Positions 1 to 7,960 of a stretch of 32,776 nucleotides of DNA are shown here, one piece after another (within the stretch, counting starts at the first letter, position 1; each line of letters opens with the position of its first letter). Source of the stretch: JACTMI01 sp964618415 (GTDB lineage Bacteria > Acidobacteriota > Thermoanaerobaculia > Multivoradales > JAGPDF01). Position numbers and translations under genes: made by a program. The stretch lies in the NCBI GenBank assembly GCA_964618415.1, contig CAZUAT010000036.1, positions 1 to 32,776 of the forward strand. The letters are read 5' to 3'. The notes under the pieces are model-generated. The model ran no database searches. It was not told where the DNA came from and was given only the letters and a program-made list of their open reading frames with translations.

Positions 1-520
1 CCTGCTGCTGTTCGTCGTATCCGAGGGCGGCGGGCACGGACCGGTTGATGTAGACGTCGCGCCCGGCCTCGTAGTCGTAGATGAAGATGAACTGCGGCGA
101 CAGCTGTGCGATCCGCTCCAGCATGCGACTGTGCTCGGTCTGGCGCAGCGCCGCTTCCTGGCGGGCGGTCACGTCGGCGAGGAAGCCGAGGAGCGCCGGG
201 CGGTCCTCCCACGTCGTCGGCACCGCGTGGCCCTCGACCCACCGGGTCGATCCGTCCGCGGTGGCGAGCCGGAACCGGACGCTGTGCTCGACCGCCTCGC
301 CGTACACCCGCTGCTGGTAGGCCGCGTCCACGGCTTCGCGGTCGAGCGGGTGCACGATGTCCAGGACGGACAGGTCCTGCAGCGCTTCGCACGAGCGGCC
401 GAACAGGCGCGCGGCGGCCGGATTGACGAGCCGGAATCGGCCGTCCTGCGCGATGGCGATCGCCTCGTGTCCGTTCTCGAACGCCACGCGCCACGGGTCG
501 CTGCGGGTGCTGTTCGGCAT
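1..520 (-). CDS. PAS-domain sensor protein, C-terminal part outside the window
   Basis: Only the N-terminal 173 codons are present; the gene runs off the left edge. The first ~125 residues read as a PAS fold (FENGHEAIAIAQDGRFRLVN, later GRSCEALQDL and a PAC-like stretch ending LGFLADVTARQEA). A second PAS starts near residue 135 (LERIAQLSPQFIFIYDYEAG, then NRSVPAALGYDE). Tandem PAS repeats usually form the sensory half of a histidine kinase, diguanylate cyclase or similar signalling protein, but the output domain is not visible, so the reaction is unknown. No signal peptide or membrane segment is seen, so it is probably cytoplasmic. The ATG at 518-520 is the first good start; it has no clear Shine-Dalgarno but a TAGGCT hexamer lies 13 nt upstream. 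It is separated from the ATP-grasp gene by 65 bp. Confidence 0.85.
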   Translation of the reverse strand, partial: MPNSTRSDPWRVAFENGHEAIAIAQDGRFRLVNPAAARLFGRSCEALQDLSVLDIVHPLDREAVDAAYQQRVYGEAVEHSVRFRLATADGSTRWVEGHAVPTTWEDRPALLGFLADVTARQEAALRQTEHSRMLERIAQLSPQFIFIYDYEAGRDVYINRSVPAALGYDEQQQ

Positions 521-533
521 GGGCCTGGCCGCG

Positions 534-539
534 AGCCTA
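534..539 (-). promoter_or_regulatory. Possible -10 element (TAGGCT) for the PAS gene
   Basis: On the minus strand TAGGCT fits the TANNNT pattern and lies 13 nt before the PAS ATG, which has no convincing ribosome binding site. If used, the transcript would have a leader of only about 6 nt. No -35 is recognisable. It is supported mainly by the same arrangement at other genes in this window. Confidence 0.3.
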
Positions 540-585
540 CTCCGGATGCAGCCCAACAGTGCCAGAGGGCGCCCGGCCGCGCGAC

Positions 586-1470
586 TCAGCCGGCCAGCCG
601 GCGCTCGAGGGCGGTGACCAGCCGTGCCAGCGCGTCCGGGCGGTCGGTCAGGAAGAGGGTCGGCTCGACCAGCTCGAGCTCGAGCAGCAGCGGCCGGCCG
701 TCGTCGTCGCGCAGCAGGTCGACGCGCGCATAGAGCAGCGCGGCGGGCAGGGTGCCGAGGGCGCGGGCGGCGGTCGCCAGGATTGTTTCCGCAGCGGCGA
801 GTTCGTCGGACTCCGGTTCGACCGGAGTGCCCTCCGGCAGGCCCGCCCAGCGCCCGCCGCGGGTGAGCGGATTCTTGGCCACGGCGTGCGAGAAGGCGCC
901 TTCGAGGAAGACCAGGCAGTGTTCCCGGTGAGACTCGACGCTGGCCAGGAACGGCTGCACCAGCAGGGCGCGATCGGGCAGCAGCCGGTCGAGGTGGGCA
1001 CGCGCCCGGTCTTGGTCGCGGGGACGGGCGACGAGCGTCTCCCACGAGTCGGCCGACACCGCGGGCTTGATCACCAGACCGCCCGGCCCGGCCTCCTCGA
1101 ACAGCGCCGCGAGGTCGGGCGCAGTGCCGGGCTCGAGATAGCGCGTCGGCACGACCGGAGCGCCGAGCGCTGCCAGCTCGACCAGGTACCGCTTGTCCAC
1201 GTTCCAGCGCACGGCCGCGAGCGGATTGAGCAGCTGGGTGAGTCCGTCCACACGCGCAGCCCACTCCACGAACTCGCCAGGGCGGCGGTAGTAGTCCCAG
1301 GGGTTGCGCAGCAGCACGAGGCGGACTTGCGTCCAGTCGAATGCCGGATCGTCCCAGGCGACGATGGCCACCCGGTGACCGCGATCGCGCAGCGCTGCGG
1401 CGAGCGGCCGGTCGTCCGGGTCGAGTTCCGGCAGGTCGCGCCAGGTGACGAGCGCGACGTCGACGCTCAT
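586..1470 (-). CDS. ATP-grasp family ligase, DcsG/RimK-like
   Basis: A 294-residue soluble protein. It starts MSVDVALVTWRDLPELDPDD, a small N-terminal pre-ATP-grasp fold, followed by NPLAAVRWNVDKRYLVELA, the lid/linker typical of the ATP-grasp subgroup that includes the cycloserine cyclo-ligase DcsG. Further on are GGLVIKPAVSADSWETLVA (nucleotide-binding lysine strand) and LLYARVDLLRDDDGRPLLLE followed by LELVEPTLFL, the acidic Mg-ATP end of the site. Family members join a carboxylate to an amine or other nucleophile through an acyl phosphate; the substrate cannot be told here, and members of this subgroup are widely present outside antibiotic clusters. The ATG overlaps the xerC stop (ATGA at 1467-1470), so it is translationally coupled to xerC and is the last gene of the minus-strand block. 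Cycloserine biosynthesis is not implied, because no other dcs-like gene is nearby. Confidence 0.85.
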   Translation of the reverse strand: MSVDVALVTWRDLPELDPDDRPLAAALRDRGHRVAIVAWDDPAFDWTQVRLVLLRNPWDYYRRPGEFVEWAARVDGLTQLLNPLAAVRWNVDKRYLVELAALGAPVVPTRYLEPGTAPDLAALFEEAGPGGLVIKPAVSADSWETLVARPRDQDRARAHLDRLLPDRALLVQPFLASVESHREHCLVFLEGAFSHAVAKNPLTRGGRWAGLPEGTPVEPESDELAAAETILATAARALGTLPAALLYARVDLLRDDDGRPLLLELELVEPTLFLTDRPDALARLVTALERRLAG

Positions 1471-2423
1471 GGCTTGCCGCCCGCGTCGTCGGTCGGGGCG
1501 GTTCCCGTCGCGCGGCGGGCGCGCGGATGGGCTTCGCGGTAGACGGCCAGCAGGCGGTCGACATCCACGTGGGTGTAGCGCTGGGTGGTGGCGATCGAGG
1601 CGTGGCCGAGCAGCTCCTGAATCGCGCGCAGATCGGCGCCGCGTTCGAGCAGGTGGGTCGCGAAGGTGTGGCGCAGGGCGTGCGGGTGGAGACCGGTACG
1701 CGCCGCCGTGGCCGCTACCCAGCGATCCAGCACGCGGCGCACCGAGCGATCGGTCAGCCGTCCTCCGCGCGCGTTCAGGAAGACCGGCAGGTCGTCGTCG
1801 GTGCCCTTGCGCACCGACTCCCAATGCGTGCGCCAGGCGGCGAGCGCCGCCGCCGCAGGGCGCCCGAACGGCACCATGCGCTCCCGGCCGCCCTTGCCGA
1901 TCACCCGCAGCACGCGGGCGCCGAGGTCGAGGTCCCGCCAGTCCAGCGACACCAGTTCGGAGACCCGCAGTCCGGCGGCGTAGAGCAGTTCCATGAGCGC
2001 CCGGTCGCGCGCCGCCAGCGGCGAGGCGTCGCCGGCCGGTGCCTCGAGCAGCGTTTCGATCTCCCCGGGTCGCAGGTGGTGGGGCAGGCGCTGTGGAGCT
2101 TTCGGAGTCCGCACGCCGCGCGCCGGGTTGGCTGGCAGTTCGCCGACCCGGCAGGCCCAGGCGAAGAACGTGCGCAGGGCCGCGAGCGCCCGCCCCTGAC
2201 TGCGCGGGCCGACGCCGTCGCGGGCCAGGGCGGCGAGAAAGGCGCGGACCGCCAGGCGGTCGACGTCGCCTCCGGAGATCTGGTCGAGCGGACGGTCCAG
2301 GAAGTCGCGGCTCAGAAACTGCGCGAACCGCTCGAGGTCGCGGCCGTAACCGGTCACCGTGTGCGGCGACAGGCCGCGTTCCTCGGCGATGTGTTCGACG
2401 AAGCGGCGGATCAGATCCCGCAC
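1467..2423 (-). CDS. xerC: Tyrosine recombinase XerC
   Basis: Site-specific recombinase of the XerC/XerD type, expected to resolve chromosome dimers at a dif site together with a partner Xer protein. It has 318 residues, the usual ~300 plus a short polar tail. The N-terminal SAM-like core-binding domain covers about residues 1-100 (SPHTVTGYGRDLERFAQFL). The catalytic domain has the full active-site set: R153 (AAGLRVSEL), K177 (VIGKGGRERMVPF), H248 and R251 (HPHALRHTFATHLL), H274 (LLGHASIATT) and nucleophile Y283 (TQRYTHV). I chose the GTG at 2421-2423 because GGAGG lies 5 nt upstream; an alternative GTG is 12 nt earlier. The start overlaps the end of trmFO by 13 bp and the stop overlaps the next gene, so expression is coupled on both sides. 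No dif-like site was recognised. Confidence 0.93.
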   Translation of the reverse strand: MRDLIRRFVEHIAEERGLSPHTVTGYGRDLERFAQFLSRDFLDRPLDQISGGDVDRLAVRAFLAALARDGVGPRSQGRALAALRTFFAWACRVGELPANPARGVRTPKAPQRLPHHLRPGEIETLLEAPAGDASPLAARDRALMELLYAAGLRVSELVSLDWRDLDLGARVLRVIGKGGRERMVPFGRPAAAALAAWRTHWESVRKGTDDDLPVFLNARGGRLTDRSVRRVLDRWVAATAARTGLHPHALRHTFATHLLERGADLRAIQELLGHASIATTQRYTHVDVDRLLAVYREAHPRARRATGTAPTDDAGGKP

Positions 2424-3721
2424 CGCCCCCTCCACGCCGCCAGCTCGCGCGCCGCACGCGCCGCGTAGGCGGCCCGGCGCTCGCGCTTGGGCGGCTCGGG
2501 ATCGAGCGGCGCGAACAGGCCGTAGTGGACGTTGGCGGGCTGGAAGTGGTCCGGGTCCGACTCGGTGAGATGACGCACCAGTGCGCCGAGGCCGGTCGTC
2601 GCGGGCGGCGACTCGAGGGGCAGCTGGCGGCGTTCGCGGAGCAGGTCGAGCGCCACCGCCAGGCCGGTCGCGGCCGACTCGAGGTAGCCCTCGACGCCGG
2701 TGATCTGGCCGGCCAGTCGAATCCGCGGCTCCCGGCGCACCCGGAACCGGGCGTCGAGGCCGCGCGGCGAGTTGACGAAGGTATTGCGATGGATCTGCCC
2801 GAGGCGCACGAACTCGGCCTCGGCAAAGCCGGGCAGAGTGCGGAAGACCCGCTGCTGGTCGGGCCACTTCATGCGCGACTGGAAGCCGACCAGGTTGAAA
2901 TGCCGCCGTTCCAGCGTCTCGGCGCGCAGCTGTACCACCGCCCACGGCCGTCGTCCGTCGGGTCCGCGCAGGCCCACCGGCTTCATGGGGCCGTAGCGCA
3001 GCGTGTCGACGCCGCGGCGGGCGAGCTCCTCGATCGGCATGCAGCCCTCGAAGAAGAGTCCCTTTTCGAAGTCGTGCAGCGGCAGCACGTCGGCCTCGGT
3101 GAGCAGCCGGTGGAACGACTCGTAGCCCGGCCGGTCGAGCGGGACGTTCAGATAGTCGGCGCCCGTGCCCTTGTCGTAGCGCGACGCCCAGAACAGCTGT
3201 GCCAGATCGAGACTCTCACCGTCCACGATCGGGGCGATGGCGTCGTAGAAGTAGAGATAGTTCGTGCCGAGCAGTTCGCCGAGCTGCGCCGCGAGCGCCG
3301 GCGAGGTGAGCGGCCCGGTGGCGAGGACGACGTCGCCTTCGGGCAGCTGAGTCACCTCGCCGCGCCGGATCTCGACGCCCTCCAGCTCGGTCAGGCGGTC
3401 GGTGATCTCGGCTGCGAAGCGGTCGCGGTCGACCGCCAGTGCGCTGCCGGCCGGCACGGCGTGGCGGCGTGCCGCCCCGATGACGATCGAGTCGAACGCT
3501 TCCATCTCGCGCTTGAGCAGGCCGGCCGCGTGCTCGGGATCGTCACTGCGCAGCGAGTTCGAGCAGACGAGTTCCGCGCACCGGTCGGTCTGGTGGGCGC
3601 CGGTCGGCACTGCCGGTCGCATCTCGTGGAGCACGACGGGCACGCCGCGGCGGGCGAGCTGGAAGGCGCACTCGCTGCCGGCCAGCCCGGCTCCGACGAC
3701 GTGGACGGGGGCTTCAGACAC
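2411..3721 (-). CDS. trmFO: Methylenetetrahydrofolate-tRNA-(uracil-5-)-methyltransferase TrmFO
   Basis: Folate- and FAD-dependent enzyme that makes 5-methyluridine at position 54 in the T-loop of tRNA, using 5,10-methylenetetrahydrofolate as carbon donor. At 436 residues it is the standard family length. The N-terminal FAD-binding Rossmann motif is VHVVGAGLAGSECAFQLARR, followed by HEMRP, the family stretch RCAELVCSNSLRSDDPEHAA (containing the conserved cysteine, C53 here) and later FFEGCMPIEELARRGVDTL, carrying the second functional cysteine region. The C-terminal region has GQITGVEGYLESAATGLAVA, which is typical of the GidA-like fold. It starts at a GTG with GGGAG 9 nt upstream; no better in-frame start exists. 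It belongs to the dprA-topA-trmFO-xerC block and overlaps xerC. Confidence 0.96.
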   Translation of the reverse strand: MSEAPVHVVGAGLAGSECAFQLARRGVPVVLHEMRPAVPTGAHQTDRCAELVCSNSLRSDDPEHAAGLLKREMEAFDSIVIGAARRHAVPAGSALAVDRDRFAAEITDRLTELEGVEIRRGEVTQLPEGDVVLATGPLTSPALAAQLGELLGTNYLYFYDAIAPIVDGESLDLAQLFWASRYDKGTGADYLNVPLDRPGYESFHRLLTEADVLPLHDFEKGLFFEGCMPIEELARRGVDTLRYGPMKPVGLRGPDGRRPWAVVQLRAETLERRHFNLVGFQSRMKWPDQQRVFRTLPGFAEAEFVRLGQIHRNTFVNSPRGLDARFRVRREPRIRLAGQITGVEGYLESAATGLAVALDLLRERRQLPLESPPATTGLGALVRHLTESDPDHFQPANVHYGLFAPLDPEPPKRERRAAYAARAARELAAWRGRCGI

Positions 3722-3787
3722 GGGCCGATTCTCCCATCTGGCTCCGGATTCGGCGCTCCCCGCCGCAGCGGCGCGGGCGCGCCGGGG

Positions 3788-4504
3788 TCAGCCTTCGACG
3801 CGCAGCGATGCGAGCAGCGCGTCGAAGTGGGCGCGTTCGGCGTCGATCGTCGCCTTCGGGCCGGTGAACTTGAAGAACCAGTTGGCGTCCGGCGCGGTGG
3901 CGACCGCGCCGAGCAGCGCGTAGTCGGGCAGCTCGGTGACTTCGCCGCCCATCCCCATCATCGCTCCGGCCTGGTAGGTGCCGGAGGTCTCGACGCGCAG
4001 GATCTCGATCGCGCCGACCGTGACGGTCGAGGTGGTCAGGGCGGCGACCGGATCGCCGCCGTCCGGCTGAACGAACTGGCCGGCCCAGCGCTCGGCGTTG
4101 GCGCGCGGGTCGCCGCCCTCGCCGGGTCCGAAGTAGAAAACGACGAGTTCGGCATCGCCGCCCGGGCCGGGCACCCGGTACTGGGCCCGGCGCATCGCGT
4201 TGGCGGGCGGTTCGCTCGTCCAGCTGTCCGGCACCGTCCAGACCAGCTGCCCGCCGGTCGTCGTCCCGCCGAGCGGCGGCGCCGCGATGACGCCTGCCGA
4301 ACCGTCGATCGGCGGATGTCCCGGCGGCAGCGCGGCGGGACCGTCTCCGGCGGCCCGGTGGGCCGGTGCCAGCTCGGTTCGGGCGGCCGCCGTGGAGGCG
4401 GTCTCGGGCGTCGGTGCGGCCGGCTCAGCCGCCTGCTTGCAGGCGAGCGTCGGCAGCAGGGTCAGGGCGATGAGGGACAGCGCAGCACGGCGGGAGATGG
4501 TCAT
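3788..4504 (-). CDS. Hypothetical lipoprotein
   Basis: A 238-residue exported protein of unknown function. The signal sequence MTISRRAALSLIALTLLPTLAC ends in a lipobox (LPTLAC, lipidated C22 predicted), followed by a Pro/Ala/Thr-rich linker to about residue 65. The remaining ~170 residues look like one compact beta-rich domain (LVWTVPDSWTSEPP, MRRAQYRVPGPGGDAELVVF, WFFKFTGPKATIDAERAHFD), with a pattern seen in small envelope lipoproteins of acidobacteria and planctomycetes. No catalytic motif is evident. An AGGAGAG ribosome binding site precedes the ATG. It sits 66 bp after topA and 66 bp before trmFO in the same direction, so it is likely co-transcribed with this block, although its envelope location has no obvious link to DNA or tRNA metabolism. 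Confidence 0.8.
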   Translation of the reverse strand: MTISRRAALSLIALTLLPTLACKQAAEPAAPTPETASTAAARTELAPAHRAAGDGPAALPPGHPPIDGSAGVIAAPPLGGTTTGGQLVWTVPDSWTSEPPANAMRRAQYRVPGPGGDAELVVFYFGPGEGGDPRANAERWAGQFVQPDGGDPVAALTTSTVTVGAIEILRVETSGTYQAGAMMGMGGEVTELPDYALLGAVATAPDANWFFKFTGPKATIDAERAHFDALLASLRVEG

Positions 4505-4570
4505 CGTTCGCTCTCCTGGCGGGGGTTGGGACCGCGGGGTGCCGCGGGCGACGCTCGGGTACCGGCGCGG

Positions 4571-6874
4571 TCAGCCCGCCGGCTCGCCTTCGTAGTCGCA
4601 GTTCTCGTTGGGGCAGAGCCAGACGGTGCCCTTCTTCTTCGTAGTCTTTTCGGTGAGGATCGGGAAGCCGCACTTCGGGCAGGGGGTATCGACCGGCGGA
4701 TTCCAGAGCGCGAACTTGCAGTCCGGGTAGCGGCTGCACGAATAGAAGATCTTGCCGCGCCGGCTCTTCTTCTCCTGGATCGTCCCCTGCTTGCACTCGG
4801 GGCAGGCGACGCCCGTCTCCTTCGGAGGCGCGGCGGCCGGACCGATCTTGCGGATGTTGCGGCAGTCGGGGTAACCGGTGCAGCCGTAGAAGGTGCCGAA
4901 GCGGCTGCGCTTGAGCGCCATCGGCTTGCCGCACTTCTCGCACGGCGGGATCTCGGCCGCTTCGCCGTCGGCGCCGTCACCCGGGGCGGCGGCGGGAGCG
5001 GCGAGGTCGCGCGTGTAGTCGCACGGCGGATCGTTCCGGTAGCCGCTGCAGCCCAGAAAGGCGCCGTAGCGGCCGAAGCGCATCACCAGATCGGAGCCGC
5101 AGCGAGGGCACTTCTCGTCGACCGGCACGCCGTCGCGCTTGAAGTTCGGCATCGTGTCGGCGGCCGTCGCCAGATCGCGCGAGAGCTGGGCGTCGAAGGT
5201 GCCCACCGCCTGCTTCCAAGGCAGCTCGCCCTCCTCGATCCGATCCAGTTCCTCTTCCAGGCGGGCCGTGTACGACTCATTCAGGATGTCCGCGAAACCC
5301 TGCTGGAGCATGCTGTTGACCAGCTTGCCGAGCGGCAGCGGGTTGAACCGTCCCTGCACTTTCTCGACGTAGTCGCGCGCGGTGAGCGTGGCGAGGATCG
5401 CGGCATACGTGGAGGGTCGGCCGATGCCGTTTTCCTCGAGCGCCTTGACCAGCGTGGCCTCGCTGTACTGCGCCGGCGGCTGGGTGAACTTCTGCTCCTT
5501 GTCGAGGCGGACGAGCCGGACGGCCTCCCCCTCGCGCAGGGCCGGCAGCAGGCCTTCGCTCTCTTCGTCGTCTTCCTCGCCGGCTGCCGCGCGGCGCTCG
5601 GCGGCCTCCTCGCGGGCCTCCTGGTAGACGGCCAGGAAGCCGGGGCTCTTCATCACCTTGCCGGTCGCCCGCAGGGTCAGGTGGTCGCAGGCGATGTCGA
5701 CCTGGGTGACGTCGAAGACGGCGGGCAACATCTGGCTGGCGAGGAAGCGCTCCCAGATGAGGCGGTAGAGCTTCAGTTCCGCCGGCTCCAGATAGGGCGC
5801 CACCGCCTCGGGGGGCAGATCGAAATAGGTTGGACGGATCGCCTCGTGCGCGTCCTGCGCCCCCTTGCGCGAGGCGTAGACGTTGGGCTTGGACGGCAGC
5901 TTGTCGGCTCCCCAGGTGGCAGCAATCACCTCGCGCGCACCCGCGACCGCCTCGTCGGCGACGCGCGTGGAGTCGGTGCGCATGTAGGTGATGAGGCCCA
6001 GCTGGCCGCGGTCGCCGATCACTTTGCCCTCGTAGAGGCCCTGGGCCAGGCCCATCGTGTACTTGACCGAGAAGCCGAACTTGCGCGCCGCCTCCTGCTG
6101 CAGCCGGCTGGTGATGAACGGGGCTGACGGGCGCTGCTTGGACTCCTTGCGCTCGATGGCGGCGACCCTGAACGTCCCGTCGCGCAGCGTGCGCTCGATC
6201 TGCGCCGCCTGCTCGGCGTTCTCGACCTTCGCCTTGCGTCCGTCGATCTGGTGCAGGCGGGCCTGGAACTCCGGCGGCTCAGCAGCGGCAAACCGTCCGC
6301 CGAGCACCCAGTACTCCTCCGGCACGAAGGCATCGATCTCGGCCTGGCGCTCGCAGACCATCTTGAGCGCCACCGACTGGACGCGGCCGGCCGACAGTCC
6401 GCGCTTGAGCTTGTCCCACAGCAGCGGGGAGATCTTGAAGCCCATCAACCGGTCGACGACCCGGCGGGCCTGCTGGGCATCGACCCGGTGGCGGTCGATC
6501 CGCGTCGGCTGCTGCAGCGCCCGCGTCACCGCGCTCTTGGTGATCTCGTTGAACGTGACGCGGCGATAGTCCTCGACGTCGCGGCCGAGCACCTCGGCGA
6601 TGTGCCAGGCAATCGCCTCCCCTTCGCGATCGGGATCGGGGGCCAGGTAGATGTTGTCGGCCTTGCGGGCGGCCTCCTTGAGGCGCTTGACGACGTCCTT
6701 CTTGGCCGCGAGCACGGCGTAGGTCGGCTCGTAGTCGTCGCCCAGGCCCATCCCCTTCTTGGGCAGGTCCCGGATGTGGCCGACCGACGCCTCGACGGCC
6801 CAGTCGCGTCCCAGGAACTTCTTGAGTGTCCGCGTCTTGGCGGGACTTTCGACGATGATCAGGTTCTTGGCCAA
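4571..6874 (-). CDS. topA: DNA topoisomerase I
   Basis: Type IA topoisomerase, which relaxes negatively supercoiled DNA through a 5'-phosphotyrosine intermediate. The Toprim domain is at the N-terminus (NLIIVESPAKTRTLKKFLG and the metal-binding APDPDREGEAIAWH, with D80, D82 and E84). The active-site tyrosine is Y297 in GLITYMRTDSTR. The C-terminal ~190 residues carry four Cys4 zinc ribbons, starting near CPRCGSDLVMRFGRYGAF, CEKCGKPMALKRSRFGTF, CPECKQGTIQEKKSRRGK and CPKCGFPILTEKTTKKKG. Length is 767 residues from the TTG at 6872-6874, which gives the family-typical MAKNLIIVESPAKT and has AAGAGA just upstream. A GTG at 6917-6919 in the same frame would add 15 residues rich in arginine and lysine and lacks a good ribosome site. 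The gene follows the methyltransferase by about 50-100 bp depending on the start. Confidence 0.96.
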   Translation of the reverse strand: MAKNLIIVESPAKTRTLKKFLGRDWAVEASVGHIRDLPKKGMGLGDDYEPTYAVLAAKKDVVKRLKEAARKADNIYLAPDPDREGEAIAWHIAEVLGRDVEDYRRVTFNEITKSAVTRALQQPTRIDRHRVDAQQARRVVDRLMGFKISPLLWDKLKRGLSAGRVQSVALKMVCERQAEIDAFVPEEYWVLGGRFAAAEPPEFQARLHQIDGRKAKVENAEQAAQIERTLRDGTFRVAAIERKESKQRPSAPFITSRLQQEAARKFGFSVKYTMGLAQGLYEGKVIGDRGQLGLITYMRTDSTRVADEAVAGAREVIAATWGADKLPSKPNVYASRKGAQDAHEAIRPTYFDLPPEAVAPYLEPAELKLYRLIWERFLASQMLPAVFDVTQVDIACDHLTLRATGKVMKSPGFLAVYQEAREEAAERRAAAGEEDDEESEGLLPALREGEAVRLVRLDKEQKFTQPPAQYSEATLVKALEENGIGRPSTYAAILATLTARDYVEKVQGRFNPLPLGKLVNSMLQQGFADILNESYTARLEEELDRIEEGELPWKQAVGTFDAQLSRDLATAADTMPNFKRDGVPVDEKCPRCGSDLVMRFGRYGAFLGCSGYRNDPPCDYTRDLAAPAAAPGDGADGEAAEIPPCEKCGKPMALKRSRFGTFYGCTGYPDCRNIRKIGPAAAPPKETGVACPECKQGTIQEKKSRRGKIFYSCSRYPDCKFALWNPPVDTPCPKCGFPILTEKTTKKKGTVWLCPNENCDYEGEPAG

Positions 6875-6971
6875 TGGTCTCTTTCGGCGTTTGCGCCGGC
6901 GGGGCCGGGCTGCCTCCACGACGCCGCAGATCGCCGGTCGCGCGAGCGGGCCCCCCGGAGGGCCGCGGACC

Positions 6972-7913
6972 CTAGCACAGTCGTTCCGGCACGACCGGCG
7001 GCGCTCCGGCCCGCCTCGGGGTGGCGAGCACCACCGCGTGGTGACTGGCGCACCCGGGGTAACCGGGGTGGGCGAGCATCCATTCCTCGAGCGCCAGCAG
7101 CCGCTCCACCGCGAGGTCGAAGACCTCGCGCGGCGCCGGCGGCTGATGGTCGGGGCGCCGCAGGTAGGGATAGATCGGGGCCAGCAGCTGACCGCCGTAG
7201 TCGCGACGGTCGAGGATACGGAACCGGGCGGCGAGGGCCGGCAGGATGGAAGAAGAGGCTACCGACTCGGTGGGATCTGAGTCGTTGCGGGGGGCGCGCA
7301 CAACCCGCGCCCGCCGCGCCGCGCGCGGCAGGCGCAGGCGATAGATGAGGTTCCACAGCAGCTGGTGGCGGGGCTCCCACTCGTCGGCCGCCGGCCCGAC
7401 GTACTCGTCGAACCAGAGCAGGCCGCCGGGGACCAGCGCGCGCTCGAGAGCGGCGAACAGGTCCGGCAGGCGGTCGAAATGGTGCAGCGAGCCGTGAAAG
7501 AAGATCGCGTCATAGTCGCGTGCTCGCTCGAGCCAGGCGCGCGCATCCTCGCAGCGGTACTCGATCCGGTCGCCGGACGCGTCGGCAGCGGCCAGGCGCT
7601 TCGCCTGCTCGACGCAGGCGGCAGACAGCTCCACTCCGACGATTCGCGCGACGATCCCCTGCCGCACGAGGTCGCGCTCCAGGTTGCCGGTGCCCGAGCC
7701 GAGGCTTGCGGTGCGGGCCAGCGGCGCGCGGGCGCCGAGGCGGTGCTTGAGCCAGGTCGTCGGCCAGACGTCGGGATCGCCGCTGACCCGCCGGTTGATC
7801 CGCGCCCGCACGGTTGGGTGCGCCATCCACATCTCGGGGCTCGCGCCGTGCCGCTCCAGGTCGTCCCAGTAGGCGGACGGGTAGGCGGGCGGATTGGCGG
7901 GCGGTTGGGACAT
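6972..7913 (-). CDS. Class I SAM-dependent methyltransferase
   Basis: A 313-residue soluble protein with a Rossmann-type methyltransferase core. SAM-binding motif I is TASLGSGTGNLERDLVRQG (about residues 67-85), the following acidic strand is IVGVELSAACVEQAKRLAA, the adenine-contact region is IEYRCEDARAWL, and the post-core motif is DYDAIFFHGSLHHFDRLPDL with VPGGLLWFDEYVG. The N-terminus (AYWDDLERHGASPEMWMAHP) and the C-terminal ~120 residues do not match a characterised substrate class; the whole recalls small-molecule or glycan methyltransferases. It is inserted between dprA and topA, which are normally adjacent, and has no obvious role there. The ATG at 7911-7913 has no Shine-Dalgarno, but TATCGT lies 7 nt upstream, suggesting its own leaderless transcript. 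Confidence 0.85.
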   Translation of the reverse strand: MSQPPANPPAYPSAYWDDLERHGASPEMWMAHPTVRARINRRVSGDPDVWPTTWLKHRLGARAPLARTASLGSGTGNLERDLVRQGIVARIVGVELSAACVEQAKRLAAADASGDRIEYRCEDARAWLERARDYDAIFFHGSLHHFDRLPDLFAALERALVPGGLLWFDEYVGPAADEWEPRHQLLWNLIYRLRLPRAARRARVVRAPRNDSDPTESVASSSILPALAARFRILDRRDYGGQLLAPIYPYLRRPDHQPPAPREVFDLAVERLLALEEWMLAHPGYPGCASHHAVVLATPRRAGAPPVVPERLC

Positions 7914-7920
7914 CGCGGTG

Positions 7921-7926
7921 ACGATA
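7921..7926 (-). promoter_or_regulatory. Possible -10 element (TATCGT) for a leaderless methyltransferase mRNA
   Basis: On the minus strand TATCGT sits 7 nt before the methyltransferase ATG, in a 47-bp gap that is AT-richer than its surroundings. Just upstream are two copies of ATCGAT separated by 6 bp, which could be a protein-binding site or chance. No -35 is clear. Confidence 0.4.
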
Positions 7927-7960
7927 TCGATCTCGAAATCGATCCTGCCGCGGCGTCGGG

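Noticed and set aside
586..2826. Apparent fusion of an Arg/Pro-rich N-terminus to the ATP-grasp protein
   Set aside because: The upstream part is the xerC/trmFO region read in the wrong frame; the ATG at 1468-1470 with its ATGA overlap is the natural start.
2039..6127. Very long open frame on the plus strand (over 1,300 codons) antisense to trmFO, the lipoprotein and topA
   Set aside because: It is a by-product of high GC: the opposite strand holds clear, complete family motifs, and the plus-strand product has no recognisable domain.
6949..6964. GGCCC...GGGCC hairpin between the methyltransferase and topA as a terminator
   Set aside because: Only a 5-bp stem, no T-tract on the minus strand, and common in DNA of this composition.
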